64,000 nt of DNA from Limnohabitans lacus (lineage in GTDB: Bacteria > Pseudomonadota > Gammaproteobacteria > Burkholderiales > Burkholderiaceae_C). The notes beneath the pieces are model-generated. The model did not search any database and was not told where the DNA came from. It saw only the letters and a program-made list of their open reading frames with translations. The position numbers and the translations under genes are program-made. The stretch is from contig NZ_JASGBH010000004.1 of the NCBI RefSeq assembly GCF_030053395.1, positions 1-64,000 on the forward strand. The letters run 5' to 3'. Positions 56,195-64,000 of the stretch are shown here, piece by piece (the first letter of the stretch is position 1; the number at the start of each line of letters is the position of its first letter).

Positions 56195-58035
56195 CAAAAG
56201 GCCTCCTCTGGCAGGTCGGCGCAGGTCGGATCTCGGCTTTTGACCACGTTGAGCCAAGCCCCGATCTTGGGCAATTCATAACGGAAGAAGTAACGGCAAG
56301 CGGCTCGGCGACCTTGGGCCGCTGCGCTGTTGTCGTCGCCCAAGCTGTGGGCCACGTCGAGCCAAATCCAGGCAATGACGGTGTGTCCAAACGCTTGCAA
56401 ATAAGGCACGGCGTTGGCCAAGGCCTGTGCTGGCTCGGCGCCGTCCCAGGCTTGCTGAGTGGCTTGGCCGACTTGCTTCAAGGCATCGCGCAAAGCGGCA
56501 GCTTCGGGCGCCCATGAGGTTTCGGCTTTGGCGGCGGTGGCCATCATGCGTTCGGCCAACAGTTGCAAGCCGCGTCCGTTTTCCATCAGCACCTTGCGGC
56601 CCAGCAGGTCCATGGCCTGGATGCCGTGGGTGCCCTCGTGGATCATGTTCAGGCGGTTGTCGCGCCAGTACTGCTCCACCGGAAAGTCTCGGGTGTAGCC
56701 ATAGCCGCCGTGGATCTGGATGGCCAAGCTGTTGGCTTCCAGGCACCACTCGCTGGGAAAGCTCTTGACGATGGGCGTGAGCACCTCCAGCAGCAAACGC
56801 GCCACATCGGCGTCTTCGGCCGTGCCAGTGTGTTGCTCGTCCACCAAGCGGGCGCTGTACAGCGCCAGTGCCAAAGCGCCTTCGCTGTAGGCTTTTTGGG
56901 CCAGCAGCATGCGCTTGATGTCGGCGTGCTCAATGATGCGCACTTGCGGGCGGCTCGCGTCTTTGCCCCCGGCCCCGCTGGGACGGCCTTGGGGGCGGTT
57001 TTTGGCGTAGTCCAAGCTGGCGTAGTAACCCGCCATGCCCAGCATGGTGGCGGCCATGCCCACGCCGATGCGGGCTTCGTTCATCATGTGGAACATGCAG
57101 CGAAGGCCTTCGCCGGGCTTGCCGACGAGATAAGCCACGGCGCCGCTTCCGGCGCCGTCTAAGCCTCCTCCGGCCTCGCCTCGCACAGGGTACTTGCCCT
57201 CGCCAAAATTCAGCAGCGTGTTGGTCGTGCCGCGCCAGCCGCATTTGTGGTTCAGGCCCGCCAGCGCCACGTCGTTGCGCTCGCCCGTCAATTGCCCATC
57301 GGTGTCCACCAGTTTTTTGGGCACGATGAACAGCGAAATGCCTTTGACGCCCGGCACCAGTTGGCCATTTGCATCGGGAATTTTGGCCAACACCAGGTGG
57401 ATGATGTTCTCGCTCAATTCGTGCTCGCCCGATGAAATCCACATCTTGTTGCCCTTGAGGCGATAGCGTGCGCCCAAAGCGTCGGATTCAAAGTCAGCGC
57501 CATCGGGGGTGGCGCGGGTCATCACGTCGCTGAGCGACGAGCCCGCTTGCGGCTCACTCAGGCACATGGTGCCCGAAAAGCGGCCACTGAATTCGTTCAA
57601 AGCAAACACCTGCTTTTGCAAATCGGTGCCGTGCACCATCAGCAAATTGGCGTTCCCGCTGGTGAGCATGCCCGAGCCGATGCTGACCGAAGCCATGGCA
57701 AAAAAGGCGTTGGCTGCAGCCTCCACGGTGTAGGGCAGCTGCATGCCGCCCACTTCGTAGTCTTGCGCGGCACTCAGCATGCCCGACTCGGCATAGGCCT
57801 TGTAAGCGTCGTGGGTGGCTTGGGGCAGCGTGACTTTTTCGCCATCAAAGTGGGGCTCTTGGGTGTCCACCAGGCGGTTGAACGGGGCGTATTTCTCGCG
57901 GGCGATGCGCTCGCAAGTGTCGAGCACGGCGTCAAAAGTTTCGCGCGAGTGGTCGGTAAAGCGCTCGCGGCTTTGCAGGCTTTCGACCTTGAGCCAGTCG
58001 TGCAGCAAAAAATCAACGGTGGGACGCAAACTCAT
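56194..58035 (-). CDS. Acyl-CoA dehydrogenase (DmdC-like long form)
   Basis: 613 residues. FAD-binding core SGTMCLSEPQAGSSLSDVMT, KGNKMWISSGEHELSENII, QIHGGYGYTRDFPVEQYWRD and the catalytic Glu in NMIHEGTHGIQAMDLLGRKV. The length and the additional C-terminal domain fit the 3-methylmercaptopropionyl-CoA dehydrogenase-like group, which also covers general fatty acyl substrates. It oxidises acyl-CoA to enoyl-CoA, first step of the beta-oxidation set with the two genes upstream. Confidence 0.88.
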   Translation of the reverse strand: MSLRPTVDFLLHDWLKVESLQSRERFTDHSRETFDAVLDTCERIAREKYAPFNRLVDTQEPHFDGEKVTLPQATHDAYKAYAESGMLSAAQDYEVGGMQLPYTVEAAANAFFAMASVSIGSGMLTSGNANLLMVHGTDLQKQVFALNEFSGRFSGTMCLSEPQAGSSLSDVMTRATPDGADFESDALGARYRLKGNKMWISSGEHELSENIIHLVLAKIPDANGQLVPGVKGISLFIVPKKLVDTDGQLTGERNDVALAGLNHKCGWRGTTNTLLNFGEGKYPVRGEAGGGLDGAGSGAVAYLVGKPGEGLRCMFHMMNEARIGVGMAATMLGMAGYYASLDYAKNRPQGRPSGAGGKDASRPQVRIIEHADIKRMLLAQKAYSEGALALALYSARLVDEQHTGTAEDADVARLLLEVLTPIVKSFPSEWCLEANSLAIQIHGGYGYTRDFPVEQYWRDNRLNMIHEGTHGIQAMDLLGRKVLMENGRGLQLLAERMMATAAKAETSWAPEAAALRDALKQVGQATQQAWDGAEPAQALANAVPYLQAFGHTVIAWIWLDVAHSLGDDNSAAAQGRRAACRYFFRYELPKIGAWLNVVKSRDPTCADLPEEAF

Positions 58036-58066
58036 GGCAATTCATCCAGGTTCAAACCATAAAAAA

Positions 58067-58095
58067 AAGGCGGCCAGCTCAATGCCAACCGCCTT
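58067..58095 (-). terminator. Rho-independent terminator after the thiolase gene
   Basis: On the minus strand AAGGCGG ... CCGCCTT forms a 7-bp stem with a 15-nt loop, followed by TTTTTTAT. It separates the thiolase transcript from the acyl-CoA dehydrogenase gene. Confidence 0.8.
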
Positions 58096-58127
58096 TTGCG
58101 TTGATCAGGCGTCAACGCAAGCGCGCA

Positions 58128-59303
58128 TCACAGCACTTCAAAAATGCCGCAGGCGCCCATGCCGCCGCCAATGCACATGGTCACCGCCACGCGCTTGGCA
58201 CCACGGCGTTTGCCTTCGATCAGGGCATGGCCCGTGAGGCGCTGGCCCGACACACCGTAGGGGTGACCCACGGCAATCGCACCGCCGTTGACGTTCAGGC
58301 GATCGGCCGGAATGCCCAACTTGTCGCGGCAATACAGCACCTGCACGGCAAACGCTTCGTTCAGTTCCCACAGATCGATGTCTTGCACTGTGAGGCCCAA
58401 ACGCGCCAAGGCTTTGGGTACGGCGTACACGGGGCCAATGCCCATTTCGTCAGGCTCGCAACCGGCCACGGCAAAGCCGAGGAATCGGCCCATCGGCTTC
58501 AAGCCGCGCTGCTCGGCCAGCTTTTCGTCCATCAGCACGCAAGCGCCTGCACCGTCCGAGAACTGGCTGGCGTTACCGGCCGAGACCAAACCGCCGGGCA
58601 AAGCCGAGCGCAAGCCACTGATGGCTTCCACCGTGGTGCCTTCGCGCAGGCCTTCGTCCACGCTCACGGTCACTTGCTTGGTGGTCATGCCCATGACCTT
58701 GTCGATCACGCCTTGTGTGACGGTGATGGGGGCGATTTCGTCGTTGAACAAACCGGCGGCTTGAGCAGCGCAGGCTTTTTGCTGGCTGGCCGCACCATAC
58801 GCGTCCATCACATCACGGCCGATTTTGTAGCGCTTGGCCACTTGTTCGGCGGTTTGCAGCATGTTCCAGTAGATCTCGGGCTTCATCTTGGCCAAAGCCA
58901 AGTCTTGCATCATGTGGGTGTTCATCTCTTGCTGCACGCAAGAGATGCTTTCCACACCACCGGCCACATAGACCTGACCTTCGCCAGCGATGATGCGCTG
59001 GGCGGCCAGGGCAATGGTTTGCAAGCCAGAGGAGCAAAAACGGTTGACGGTCATGCCCGACACCGAGATGGGCAGACCGGCCTTGAGCGCGATCTGACGG
59101 GCGATGTTGGCACCGGTGGCGCCCTCGGGGCTGGCACAGCCCATGATCACGTCTTCGACTTCGGCGGCGTCAATGCCTGCGCGGGTCACAGCGTGTTGCA
59201 CCGCGTGACCACCCAGGGTAGCCCCGTGGGTCATGTTGAAGGCGCCCTTCCAGCTTTTGGCCAGCGGTGTGCGTGCGGTAGATACGATGACAGCATTCGT
59301 CAT
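58128..59303 (-). CDS. Acetyl-CoA acyltransferase (3-ketoacyl-CoA thiolase)
   Basis: 391 residues. Nucleophile Cys in [13 protein letters not shown], His in [20 protein letters not shown] and the second Cys in [15 protein letters not shown]. It cleaves 3-ketoacyl-CoA with CoA, the final step of beta-oxidation. It is next to the fused hydratase/dehydrogenase gene, 59 nt away. Confidence 0.93.
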   Translation of the reverse strand: MTNAVIVSTARTPLAKSWKGAFNMTHGATLGGHAVQHAVTRAGIDAAEVEDVIMGCASPEGATGANIARQIALKAGLPISVSGMTVNRFCSSGLQTIALAAQRIIAGEGQVYVAGGVESISCVQQEMNTHMMQDLALAKMKPEIYWNMLQTAEQVAKRYKIGRDVMDAYGAASQQKACAAQAAGLFNDEIAPITVTQGVIDKVMGMTTKQVTVSVDEGLREGTTVEAISGLRSALPGGLVSAGNASQFSDGAGACVLMDEKLAEQRGLKPMGRFLGFAVAGCEPDEMGIGPVYAVPKALARLGLTVQDIDLWELNEAFAVQVLYCRDKLGIPADRLNVNGGAIAVGHPYGVSGQRLTGHALIEGKRRGAKRVAVTMCIGGGMGACGIFEVL

Positions 59304-59362
59304 GATGGTCCTTTCATGTGGGGGACAGAGCTGATGATCTGTCCCGCCAAAAATTTAAAAAA

Positions 59363-61474
59363 TCAGTTGAATGTCTTGCCTTCGGCCACCAAACGCGCCA
59401 ACAAAGGTGCGGGTTGCCAAAATTGGGCGTCGTCGAGCGGGTTCTTGGCGAAACGCTTCATGGCTTCGGCCACGTTGAACAGGCCAATCGTGTCGGCGTA
59501 GTTCATGGGGCCACCGCGCCAGAACGGGAAACCGTAACCGGTGATGTAGACCATGTCGATGTCGCTGGCTTTGCTGGCAATGCCCTCTTCCAGGATGTGA
59601 CAAGCCTCGTTGACCAGCGAGAACACCAAACGCTGCACGATTTCTTCGTCGGAAATCTTGCGTGGCGTGATGCCTTGGGCGGCGCGGTGCTTTTCGATCA
59701 TCTCGACCACCACGGGGCTGGGGATCGCGTCGCGCTTGCCGGCTTGGTAGTCGTACCAGCCTGCGCCGGTTTTTTGACCATAGCGGCCCATCTCGCAGAG
59801 CAAGTCAGCCGTCTTGCTGTACTTCATGCCTGGCTTTTCTTGGTAGCGGCGCTTGCGGATGGCCCAGCCGATGTCGTTGCCGGCCAGATCGCCCATGCGG
59901 AAGGGGCCCATGGCAAAACCAAATTTCTCGACCGCCTTGTCCACTTGGGCGGGAGTGCAGCCTTCTTCGATCAGGAAACCGGCTTGGCGGCTGTACTGCT
60001 CGATCATGCGGTTGCCGATGAAGCCATCGCACACGCCAGAAACTACCGAGGTTTTCTTGATCTTTTTGCCGATCGCCATCACGGTGGCCAGCACGTCCTT
60101 GCCAGTTTGCGCGCCACGCACCACTTCGAGCAGCTTCATGACGTTGGCAGGGCTGAAGAAGTGCATGCCAATCACGTCTTGCGGACGCTTGGTAAACGAT
60201 GCGATCTTGTTCACGTCGAGCGTCGAGGTGTTGGAAGCCAAGATGGCACCGGGCTTCATCACTTCGTCGAGCTTTTTGAAGACGGTTTCTTTGACGCCCA
60301 TTTCTTCAAACACCGCCTCGATCACCAAATCAGCCTGACCGATGTCGTCGTAGCTCAGCGTGGTGGACAACAAGGCCATGCGCTCGTCGTACTTCTCTTG
60401 CTTGAGCTTGCCTTTTTTGACCTGCGCTTCGTAGTTTTTGCGGATGGTGGCCACGCCACGGTCCAGCGCGTCTTGCTTCATTTCGAGGATCTTCACGGGG
60501 ATGCCCGCGTTCAAGAAGTTCATCGAGATGCCGCCGCCCATGGTGCCAGCGCCGATCACGGCGATGGACTTGATGTCGCGTTTGGGGGTGTCTTCGGGCA
60601 CATCAGGGATCTTGCTGGCCGCACGGTCGGACATGAAGATGTGGCGCAGCGCTTTGCTCTCGGGCGTCATCATCAAGGCCGTGAAAATCTCACGCTCCAA
60701 GACCATGCCGTCTTCAAACTTTTTCTTGGTGGCGGCTTCCACGGCCTCCAAGCATTTGACAGGTGCTGGCAGGTTTTTGGCCATGCCTTTGACCATGTTG
60801 CGCGCAAACTGGAAGTAAGCATCGCCCTGGACGTGCTTGCAAGGCAGATTGCGGACCAAAGGCAAAGGTGAACCATCGGCATGGGCTGCGGCCACTTTGC
60901 GGGCCATGGCCAAAGCTTCTTCAGCCAGGGTTTCGGCCGATTGGGCCATCGCATCGAACAGCTTTTGACCAGGCAACATGGCCAGCATTTCGCTCTTGAT
61001 GGCTTCGCCGCTGACGATCATGTTGAGCGCGGCTTCCACGCCAATCACGCGGGGCAGACGCTGCGTGCCGCCCGCGCCGGGAATCAAGCCCAGTTTGACT
61101 TCTGGCAAAGCCACCGAGGTGCCTGGCGCAGCGATGCGGTAGTGGCAGCCCAAAGCCAGCTCCAAACCACCGCCCATGGCCACCGAGTGGATGGCGGCCA
61201 CGATGGGCTTGGCCGAGTTTTCGCAAGAACGGATCACGCTCAGCAAGTTGGGTTCTTGGATCGCTTTGGGCGAGCCGAATTCACGGATGTCAGCGCCACC
61301 CGAGAAAGCCTTGCCGCCGCCGGTGATGACGATGGCTTTGACGGCCGCGTCGTTGTTGGCTTTTTCCAGACCATCGGTGATGCCGATGCGGGTGGACAGA
61401 CCCAGGCCGTTGACGGGTGGGTTCATCAGGGTGATGACCGCGACGTCGCCGTGGACTTTGTACTCAGCTGTCAT
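59363..61474 (-). CDS. Fused enoyl-CoA hydratase / 3-hydroxyacyl-CoA dehydrogenase
   Basis: 703 residues. N-terminal crotonase domain (AIHSVAMGGGLELALGCHYR; LGLIPGAGGTQRLPR), central NAD-binding domain (IGAGTMGGGISMNFLNAGIP) and a C-terminal dehydrogenase domain (DGFIGNRMIEQYSRQAGFLI). It hydrates enoyl-CoA and oxidises the 3-hydroxy product. With the thiolase and acyl-CoA dehydrogenase it completes the beta-oxidation spiral. A TetR-type operator candidate lies about 40-55 bp before its ATG. Confidence 0.93.
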   Translation of the reverse strand: MTAEYKVHGDVAVITLMNPPVNGLGLSTRIGITDGLEKANNDAAVKAIVITGGGKAFSGGADIREFGSPKAIQEPNLLSVIRSCENSAKPIVAAIHSVAMGGGLELALGCHYRIAAPGTSVALPEVKLGLIPGAGGTQRLPRVIGVEAALNMIVSGEAIKSEMLAMLPGQKLFDAMAQSAETLAEEALAMARKVAAAHADGSPLPLVRNLPCKHVQGDAYFQFARNMVKGMAKNLPAPVKCLEAVEAATKKKFEDGMVLEREIFTALMMTPESKALRHIFMSDRAASKIPDVPEDTPKRDIKSIAVIGAGTMGGGISMNFLNAGIPVKILEMKQDALDRGVATIRKNYEAQVKKGKLKQEKYDERMALLSTTLSYDDIGQADLVIEAVFEEMGVKETVFKKLDEVMKPGAILASNTSTLDVNKIASFTKRPQDVIGMHFFSPANVMKLLEVVRGAQTGKDVLATVMAIGKKIKKTSVVSGVCDGFIGNRMIEQYSRQAGFLIEEGCTPAQVDKAVEKFGFAMGPFRMGDLAGNDIGWAIRKRRYQEKPGMKYSKTADLLCEMGRYGQKTGAGWYDYQAGKRDAIPSPVVVEMIEKHRAAQGITPRKISDEEIVQRLVFSLVNEACHILEEGIASKASDIDMVYITGYGFPFWRGGPMNYADTIGLFNVAEAMKRFAKNPLDDAQFWQPAPLLARLVAEGKTFN

Positions 61475-61514
61475 GCTGTTTTCCTTTGCGTGAAATGGAG
61501 CTTGGAATAAAAAA

Positions 61515-61530
61515 GAACGACCGTTCGTTT
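61515..61530. promoter_or_regulatory. TetR-type operator candidate upstream of the beta-oxidation genes
   Basis: AACGA-CCGT-TCGTT with perfect 5-bp arms, in the stretch AAGAACGACCGTTCGTTTTT. Sites of this form are bound by TetR-family regulators of fatty-acid catabolism in related bacteria. The regulator gene is not in the window. Confidence 0.45.
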
Positions 61531-61603
61531 TTAAAAGATTGTAGTGGCAAGTTGGGGGAAGAACAGCTTCAGTTTCGAGAAACTGTCTCTCTCGGGACGA
61601 GGC

Positions 61604-62299
61604 TCAAACTTCCAGCCACTCCTTGCGGATATAGGTGTTTTGACGCAGTTCTTCGGGGGTGCCCTCAAAAACGATGCTGCCATGGCCCATGACCAGTGCC
61701 CGGTCCGAGATGTTCATGGCGATGGTGAGCTTTTGCTCGATCAACAGCACCGAAATGCCCCGGCGCTTGAGTTCTTGCAGGTACTGACCGACCAATTCCA
61801 CAATTTTGGGCGCCAAGCCCTCTGTGGGTTCGTCGATGATGATCAGATCGGGGTCGCCCATCAGGGTACGGCACAGGGTGAGCATTTGTTGCTCGCCGCC
61901 CGACAAAACGCCCGCTTCGGTGTGCTCGCGCTCTTTGAGGCGCGGGAACAGGGCAAACATGTCGTCAAACGACCAGCGCCCATTTTGACCACTGCGCTTT
62001 TGGCCCAGTTGCAGGTTTTGGCTCACGGTGAGTTTGGGGAAGATGTCGCGGTTTTCGGGCACGTAACCGATGCCCAAGTGCGCCACTTCATAGGCTTTTT
62101 TGCCTTGAATGGCTTGGCCTTTCCAGTCGATGGTACCTTGGCAATCGACCAAGCCCATGATGGCTTTGGCGGTGGTCGAGCGGCCAGAGCCGTTGCGCCC
62201 CAAAAGGGCGACGATCTCGCCTTGGCCCACGCCAAAGTTGACGCCGTGGAGCACATGGCTTTTGCCGTAATAGGCGTGCAGGTTTTCAATCTTCAACAT
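61604..62299 (-). CDS. livF: Branched-chain amino acid-type ABC transporter ATPase (LivF-like)
   Basis: 231 residues. ABC signature VLSGGEQQMLTLCRTLMG and Walker B LIIIDEPTEGLAP. Walker A reads GRNGSGRST, with Arg40 in place of the usual Lys, which is odd. It energises uptake of branched-chain amino acids or similar small substrates together with LivG and LivM. ATG at 62299, right after livG. Confidence 0.85.
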   Translation of the reverse strand: MLKIENLHAYYGKSHVLHGVNFGVGQGEIVALLGRNGSGRSTTAKAIMGLVDCQGTIDWKGQAIQGKKAYEVAHLGIGYVPENRDIFPKLTVSQNLQLGQKRSGQNGRWSFDDMFALFPRLKEREHTEAGVLSGGEQQMLTLCRTLMGDPDLIIIDEPTEGLAPKIVELVGQYLQELKRRGISVLLIEQKLTIAMNISDRALVMGHGSIVFEGTPEELRQNTYIRKEWLEV

Positions 62300-62300
62300 C

Positions 62301-63077
62301 TCAATGGCCTCCTGCCTGGCTGTCGGCCACAGACGAGCCCAAATACGCTTCTTGCACTTTGGCGTTGGCACGAACCGCCTCAGGCGTATCAAAGGCGATC
62401 ACCTCGCCATAAACCACCACGGCGATCTTGTCGGCCAGACCAAACACCACGCCCATGTCGTGCTCCACCGTCAAAAGGGTTTTGCCCACGGTGACTTCTT
62501 TGATCAGGTGAATGAAGCGCGAGGTCTCGCTCTTGCTCATACCGGCTGTCGGTTCGTCCAGCAAGATCACGTCGGAGCCGCCGGCAATCGTCACCCCGAT
62601 TTCCAGGGCGCGTTGCTCGGCGTAGGTGAGGTTCATGGCCAGCACATCACGTTTTTTGTCGAGGTGGATCATGTCCATCAGCTGCTCGGCGCGTTCGTTG
62701 GCGTCTTTCAAGCCCGAGAGGAACTTGAAAAACGTGTACTTGTAGCCCAGGCTCCAGAGCACCGCACAGCGCAGGTTCTCGAAAACGCTGAGCTTGGGAA
62801 AGATGTTGGTGATCTGGAAGCTGCGCGACAGCCCCATGCGGTTGATCTCGTAGGGTGTCTTGTGCTGAATGGCTTGGCCGTTGAGCAAAATGTCACCACT
62901 GGTGGGACCAAAACGGCCGCTGATCAGGTTGAACAGCGTGGACTTGCCCGCACCGTTGGGGCCAATCACCGCCACACGCTCACCGGCTTGAACAGCCAGG
63001 TTCACGCCACGGATGATTTCGGTCTTGCCGAAATTTTTGCGAACGTCTTTCAGTTCCAGTGCGTAGGTCGTACTCAT
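62301..63077 (-). CDS. livG: Branched-chain amino acid-type ABC transporter ATPase (LivG-like)
   Basis: 258 residues. Walker A GPNGAGKSTLFNLISG, an ABC signature in LTYAEQRALEIGVTIAGGSD (degenerate SGGQ) and Walker B VILLDEPTAGMSKSE. ATG at 63077 overlaps the livM stop by 4 nt. Partner of LivF in one transporter. Confidence 0.9.
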   Translation of the reverse strand: MSTTYALELKDVRKNFGKTEIIRGVNLAVQAGERVAVIGPNGAGKSTLFNLISGRFGPTSGDILLNGQAIQHKTPYEINRMGLSRSFQITNIFPKLSVFENLRCAVLWSLGYKYTFFKFLSGLKDANERAEQLMDMIHLDKKRDVLAMNLTYAEQRALEIGVTIAGGSDVILLDEPTAGMSKSETSRFIHLIKEVTVGKTLLTVEHDMGVVFGLADKIAVVVYGEVIAFDTPEAVRANAKVQEAYLGSSVADSQAGGH

Positions 63078-64000
63078 ACTGCAGTCTCCCGGCGCTTGAT
63101 TTCTTTTTCGATCTCGGTCTGGATCACACCCCACTCCAGCATGTACTGGCGTCGGGTCACTTCAAACAAGCCCAAACCCGTCAGCATCACAAAGGTGCAG
63201 CCGAACCAGCTGTCCAGACTCTTGGCGTTGAGGCTCACGCCCATGAATTTGACGGTGTCGCCCAAAGCCGAATTGAGCTGCAGGTGGTAGACCATCTCGA
63301 TCATGGCGCCAGCACCGGCCAACATTACAAAGGCCGTGAGGCCCAAGCCGAGGTAACTGGTCCAGATCTGTTTGAGCTTGCCGAACTTGGCCACGCGCAA
63401 ATTCATCATGATCAAGCTGGCGATGCCGCCGGGGGCGTACATGACCATGAACAAAAAGACCAGACCCAGGTACAGCAGCCAGGCTTTGGTCAACTCTGAC
63501 AAAAGCACAAAGGCGATCACCATCAAGATGGCACCCAGGATAGGGCCAAAGAAGAAGGTCGCCCCCCCCAAGAAGGTGAAGAGCAAATAGGCACCCGAGC
63601 GCCCTGCCCCAACGACTTCGGCGGTGACGATCTCGAAGTTGAGTGCGCCCAAGCCCCCGGCAATGCCGGCAAAGAAACCGGCAATGATGAAGGCGATGTA
63701 ACGCACACGTTGCGTGTTGTAGCCGATGAACTCCACACGCTCCGGGTTGTCACGCACAGCGTTCAAAATCCGGCCCAAAGGCGTTTGCGTGAAGGCAAAC
63801 ATCAGCGCCACACACACAAAGGTGTAGGCCGCGATCAGGTAATACACCTGAATTTGCGGTCCGTAGGTGATGCCAAAGAAAGCTTGACCGGCCACGCGGT
63901 TGCCCGAGACACCCGCTTCGCCCCCGAAGAATTCGGAGAACATGAGCGACATGGCAAACACCAACTCGGCCACGCCCATGGTGATCATGGCAAACGGTGT
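63074..64000 (-). CDS. livM: Branched-chain amino acid-type ABC permease (LivM-like), 5' end outside window
   Basis: 308 residues visible; the reading frame runs past the window edge. Multiple hydrophobic helices, with the permease signature TPLGRILNAVRDNPERVEFI and the block ALNFEIVTAEVVGAGRSGAY. It forms the membrane pore of the transporter with LivH, which would lie further right. Confidence 0.9.
   Translation of the reverse strand, partial: TPFAMITMGVAELVFAMSLMFSEFFGGEAGVSGNRVAGQAFFGITYGPQIQVYYLIAAYTFVCVALMFAFTQTPLGRILNAVRDNPERVEFIGYNTQRVRYIAFIIAGFFAGIAGGLGALNFEIVTAEVVGAGRSGAYLLFTFLGGATFFFGPILGAILMVIAFVLLSELTKAWLLYLGLVFLFMVMYAPGGIASLIMMNLRVAKFGKLKQIWTSYLGLGLTAFVMLAGAGAMIEMVYHLQLNSALGDTVKFMGVSLNAKSLDSWFGCTFVMLTGLGLFEVTRRQYMLEWGVIQTEIEKEIKRRETAV

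Noticed and set aside
59318..60871. Plus-strand frame of 517 codons opposite the thiolase and hydratase genes
   Set aside because: His/Asp/Gly-rich composition typical of antisense GC-rich coding DNA; the minus strand encodes unmistakable enzymes.

Overview
The window looks like a chromosomal segment of a betaproteobacterium, most likely Comamonadaceae/Burkholderiales. The evidence is the gene run ygfZ / mltG-tmk-holB-tatD-ankyrin gene, a hotdog-GNAT fusion, an H-NS-type protein with the short betaproteobacterial C-terminal motif, and a fatty-acid beta-oxidation cluster next to LivFGM-type ABC transporter genes. No rRNA, tRNA or CRISPR array was found. The window splits into two parts: a plasmid-like accessory element (about 1-35.8 kb) and ordinary chromosome (about 35.85-64 kb, mostly minus strand).

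Accessory element, left to right. (1) 1-3.1 kb: the end of an IS21-like element, then a BcgI-like restriction-modification pair (fused nuclease/methylase plus specificity subunit). (2) 3.3-11.1 kb: a minus-strand mobilization block read from 11.1 kb leftwards: VirB2- and VirB3-like proteins, PLD nuclease, MobC-like protein, MOB-P relaxase, VirB1-like transglycosylase, an Stb-type stability trio, TrbM, a DUF1173 protein and an SGNH hydrolase. VirB4-VirB11 are absent here, so this suggests mobilization rather than self-transfer. (3) 11.7-18 kb: four toxin-antitoxin modules (two MazF-type, MqsRA, GNAT/DUF1778) mixed with small hypothetical genes; three copies of a hairpin repeat flank the last two modules. 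(4) 18-20.7 kb: a beta-class DNA methyltransferase with small partner genes, a 298-bp multi-branched inverted-repeat element, and an H-NS-type protein. (5) 20.9-22.5 kb: AT-rich genes for small membrane proteins. (6) 22.6-26 kb: a replication block of three winged-helix proteins. The largest contains a 22-bp-period iteron array and two perfect palindromes inside its own coding sequence, as in phage lambda gene O. (7) 26-31.4 kb: variable genes, two copies of a roughly 100-bp switch-like palindromic element, a DUF5131 gene, and decayed duplicates. (8) 31.4-35.8 kb: a partition/maintenance operon (ParA, small gene, ParB, conserved hypotheticals, and an ATPase fused to an H-NS C-terminal domain).

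Chromosomal part: an ankyrin-repeat gene, tatD, holB, tmk, mltG and divergent ygfZ; then a hotdog-GNAT protein, an esterase, an Fe-alcohol dehydrogenase, a lipoprotein, a TfoX-like protein, trhO, a patatin and tex; then a small lipoprotein with an HExxH motif. From 50.4 to 61.5 kb lies a lipid/acyl-CoA cluster (two SDRs, a GST-like protein, a zinc-independent MDR reductase, a PaaI-type thioesterase, a serine hydrolase, a Dabb protein, an acyl-CoA dehydrogenase, a thiolase, and a fused enoyl-CoA hydratase/3-hydroxyacyl-CoA dehydrogenase) with a TetR-type operator candidate upstream. LivF, LivG and a partial LivM run off the right edge.

The most interesting signals are the iterons inside the rep gene, the twin switch-like elements, the 298-bp structured element, the ATPase-H-NS fusion, and the repeat-bounded toxin-antitoxin cassettes. 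All calls come from reading the sequence and the supplied translations; no database search was run.
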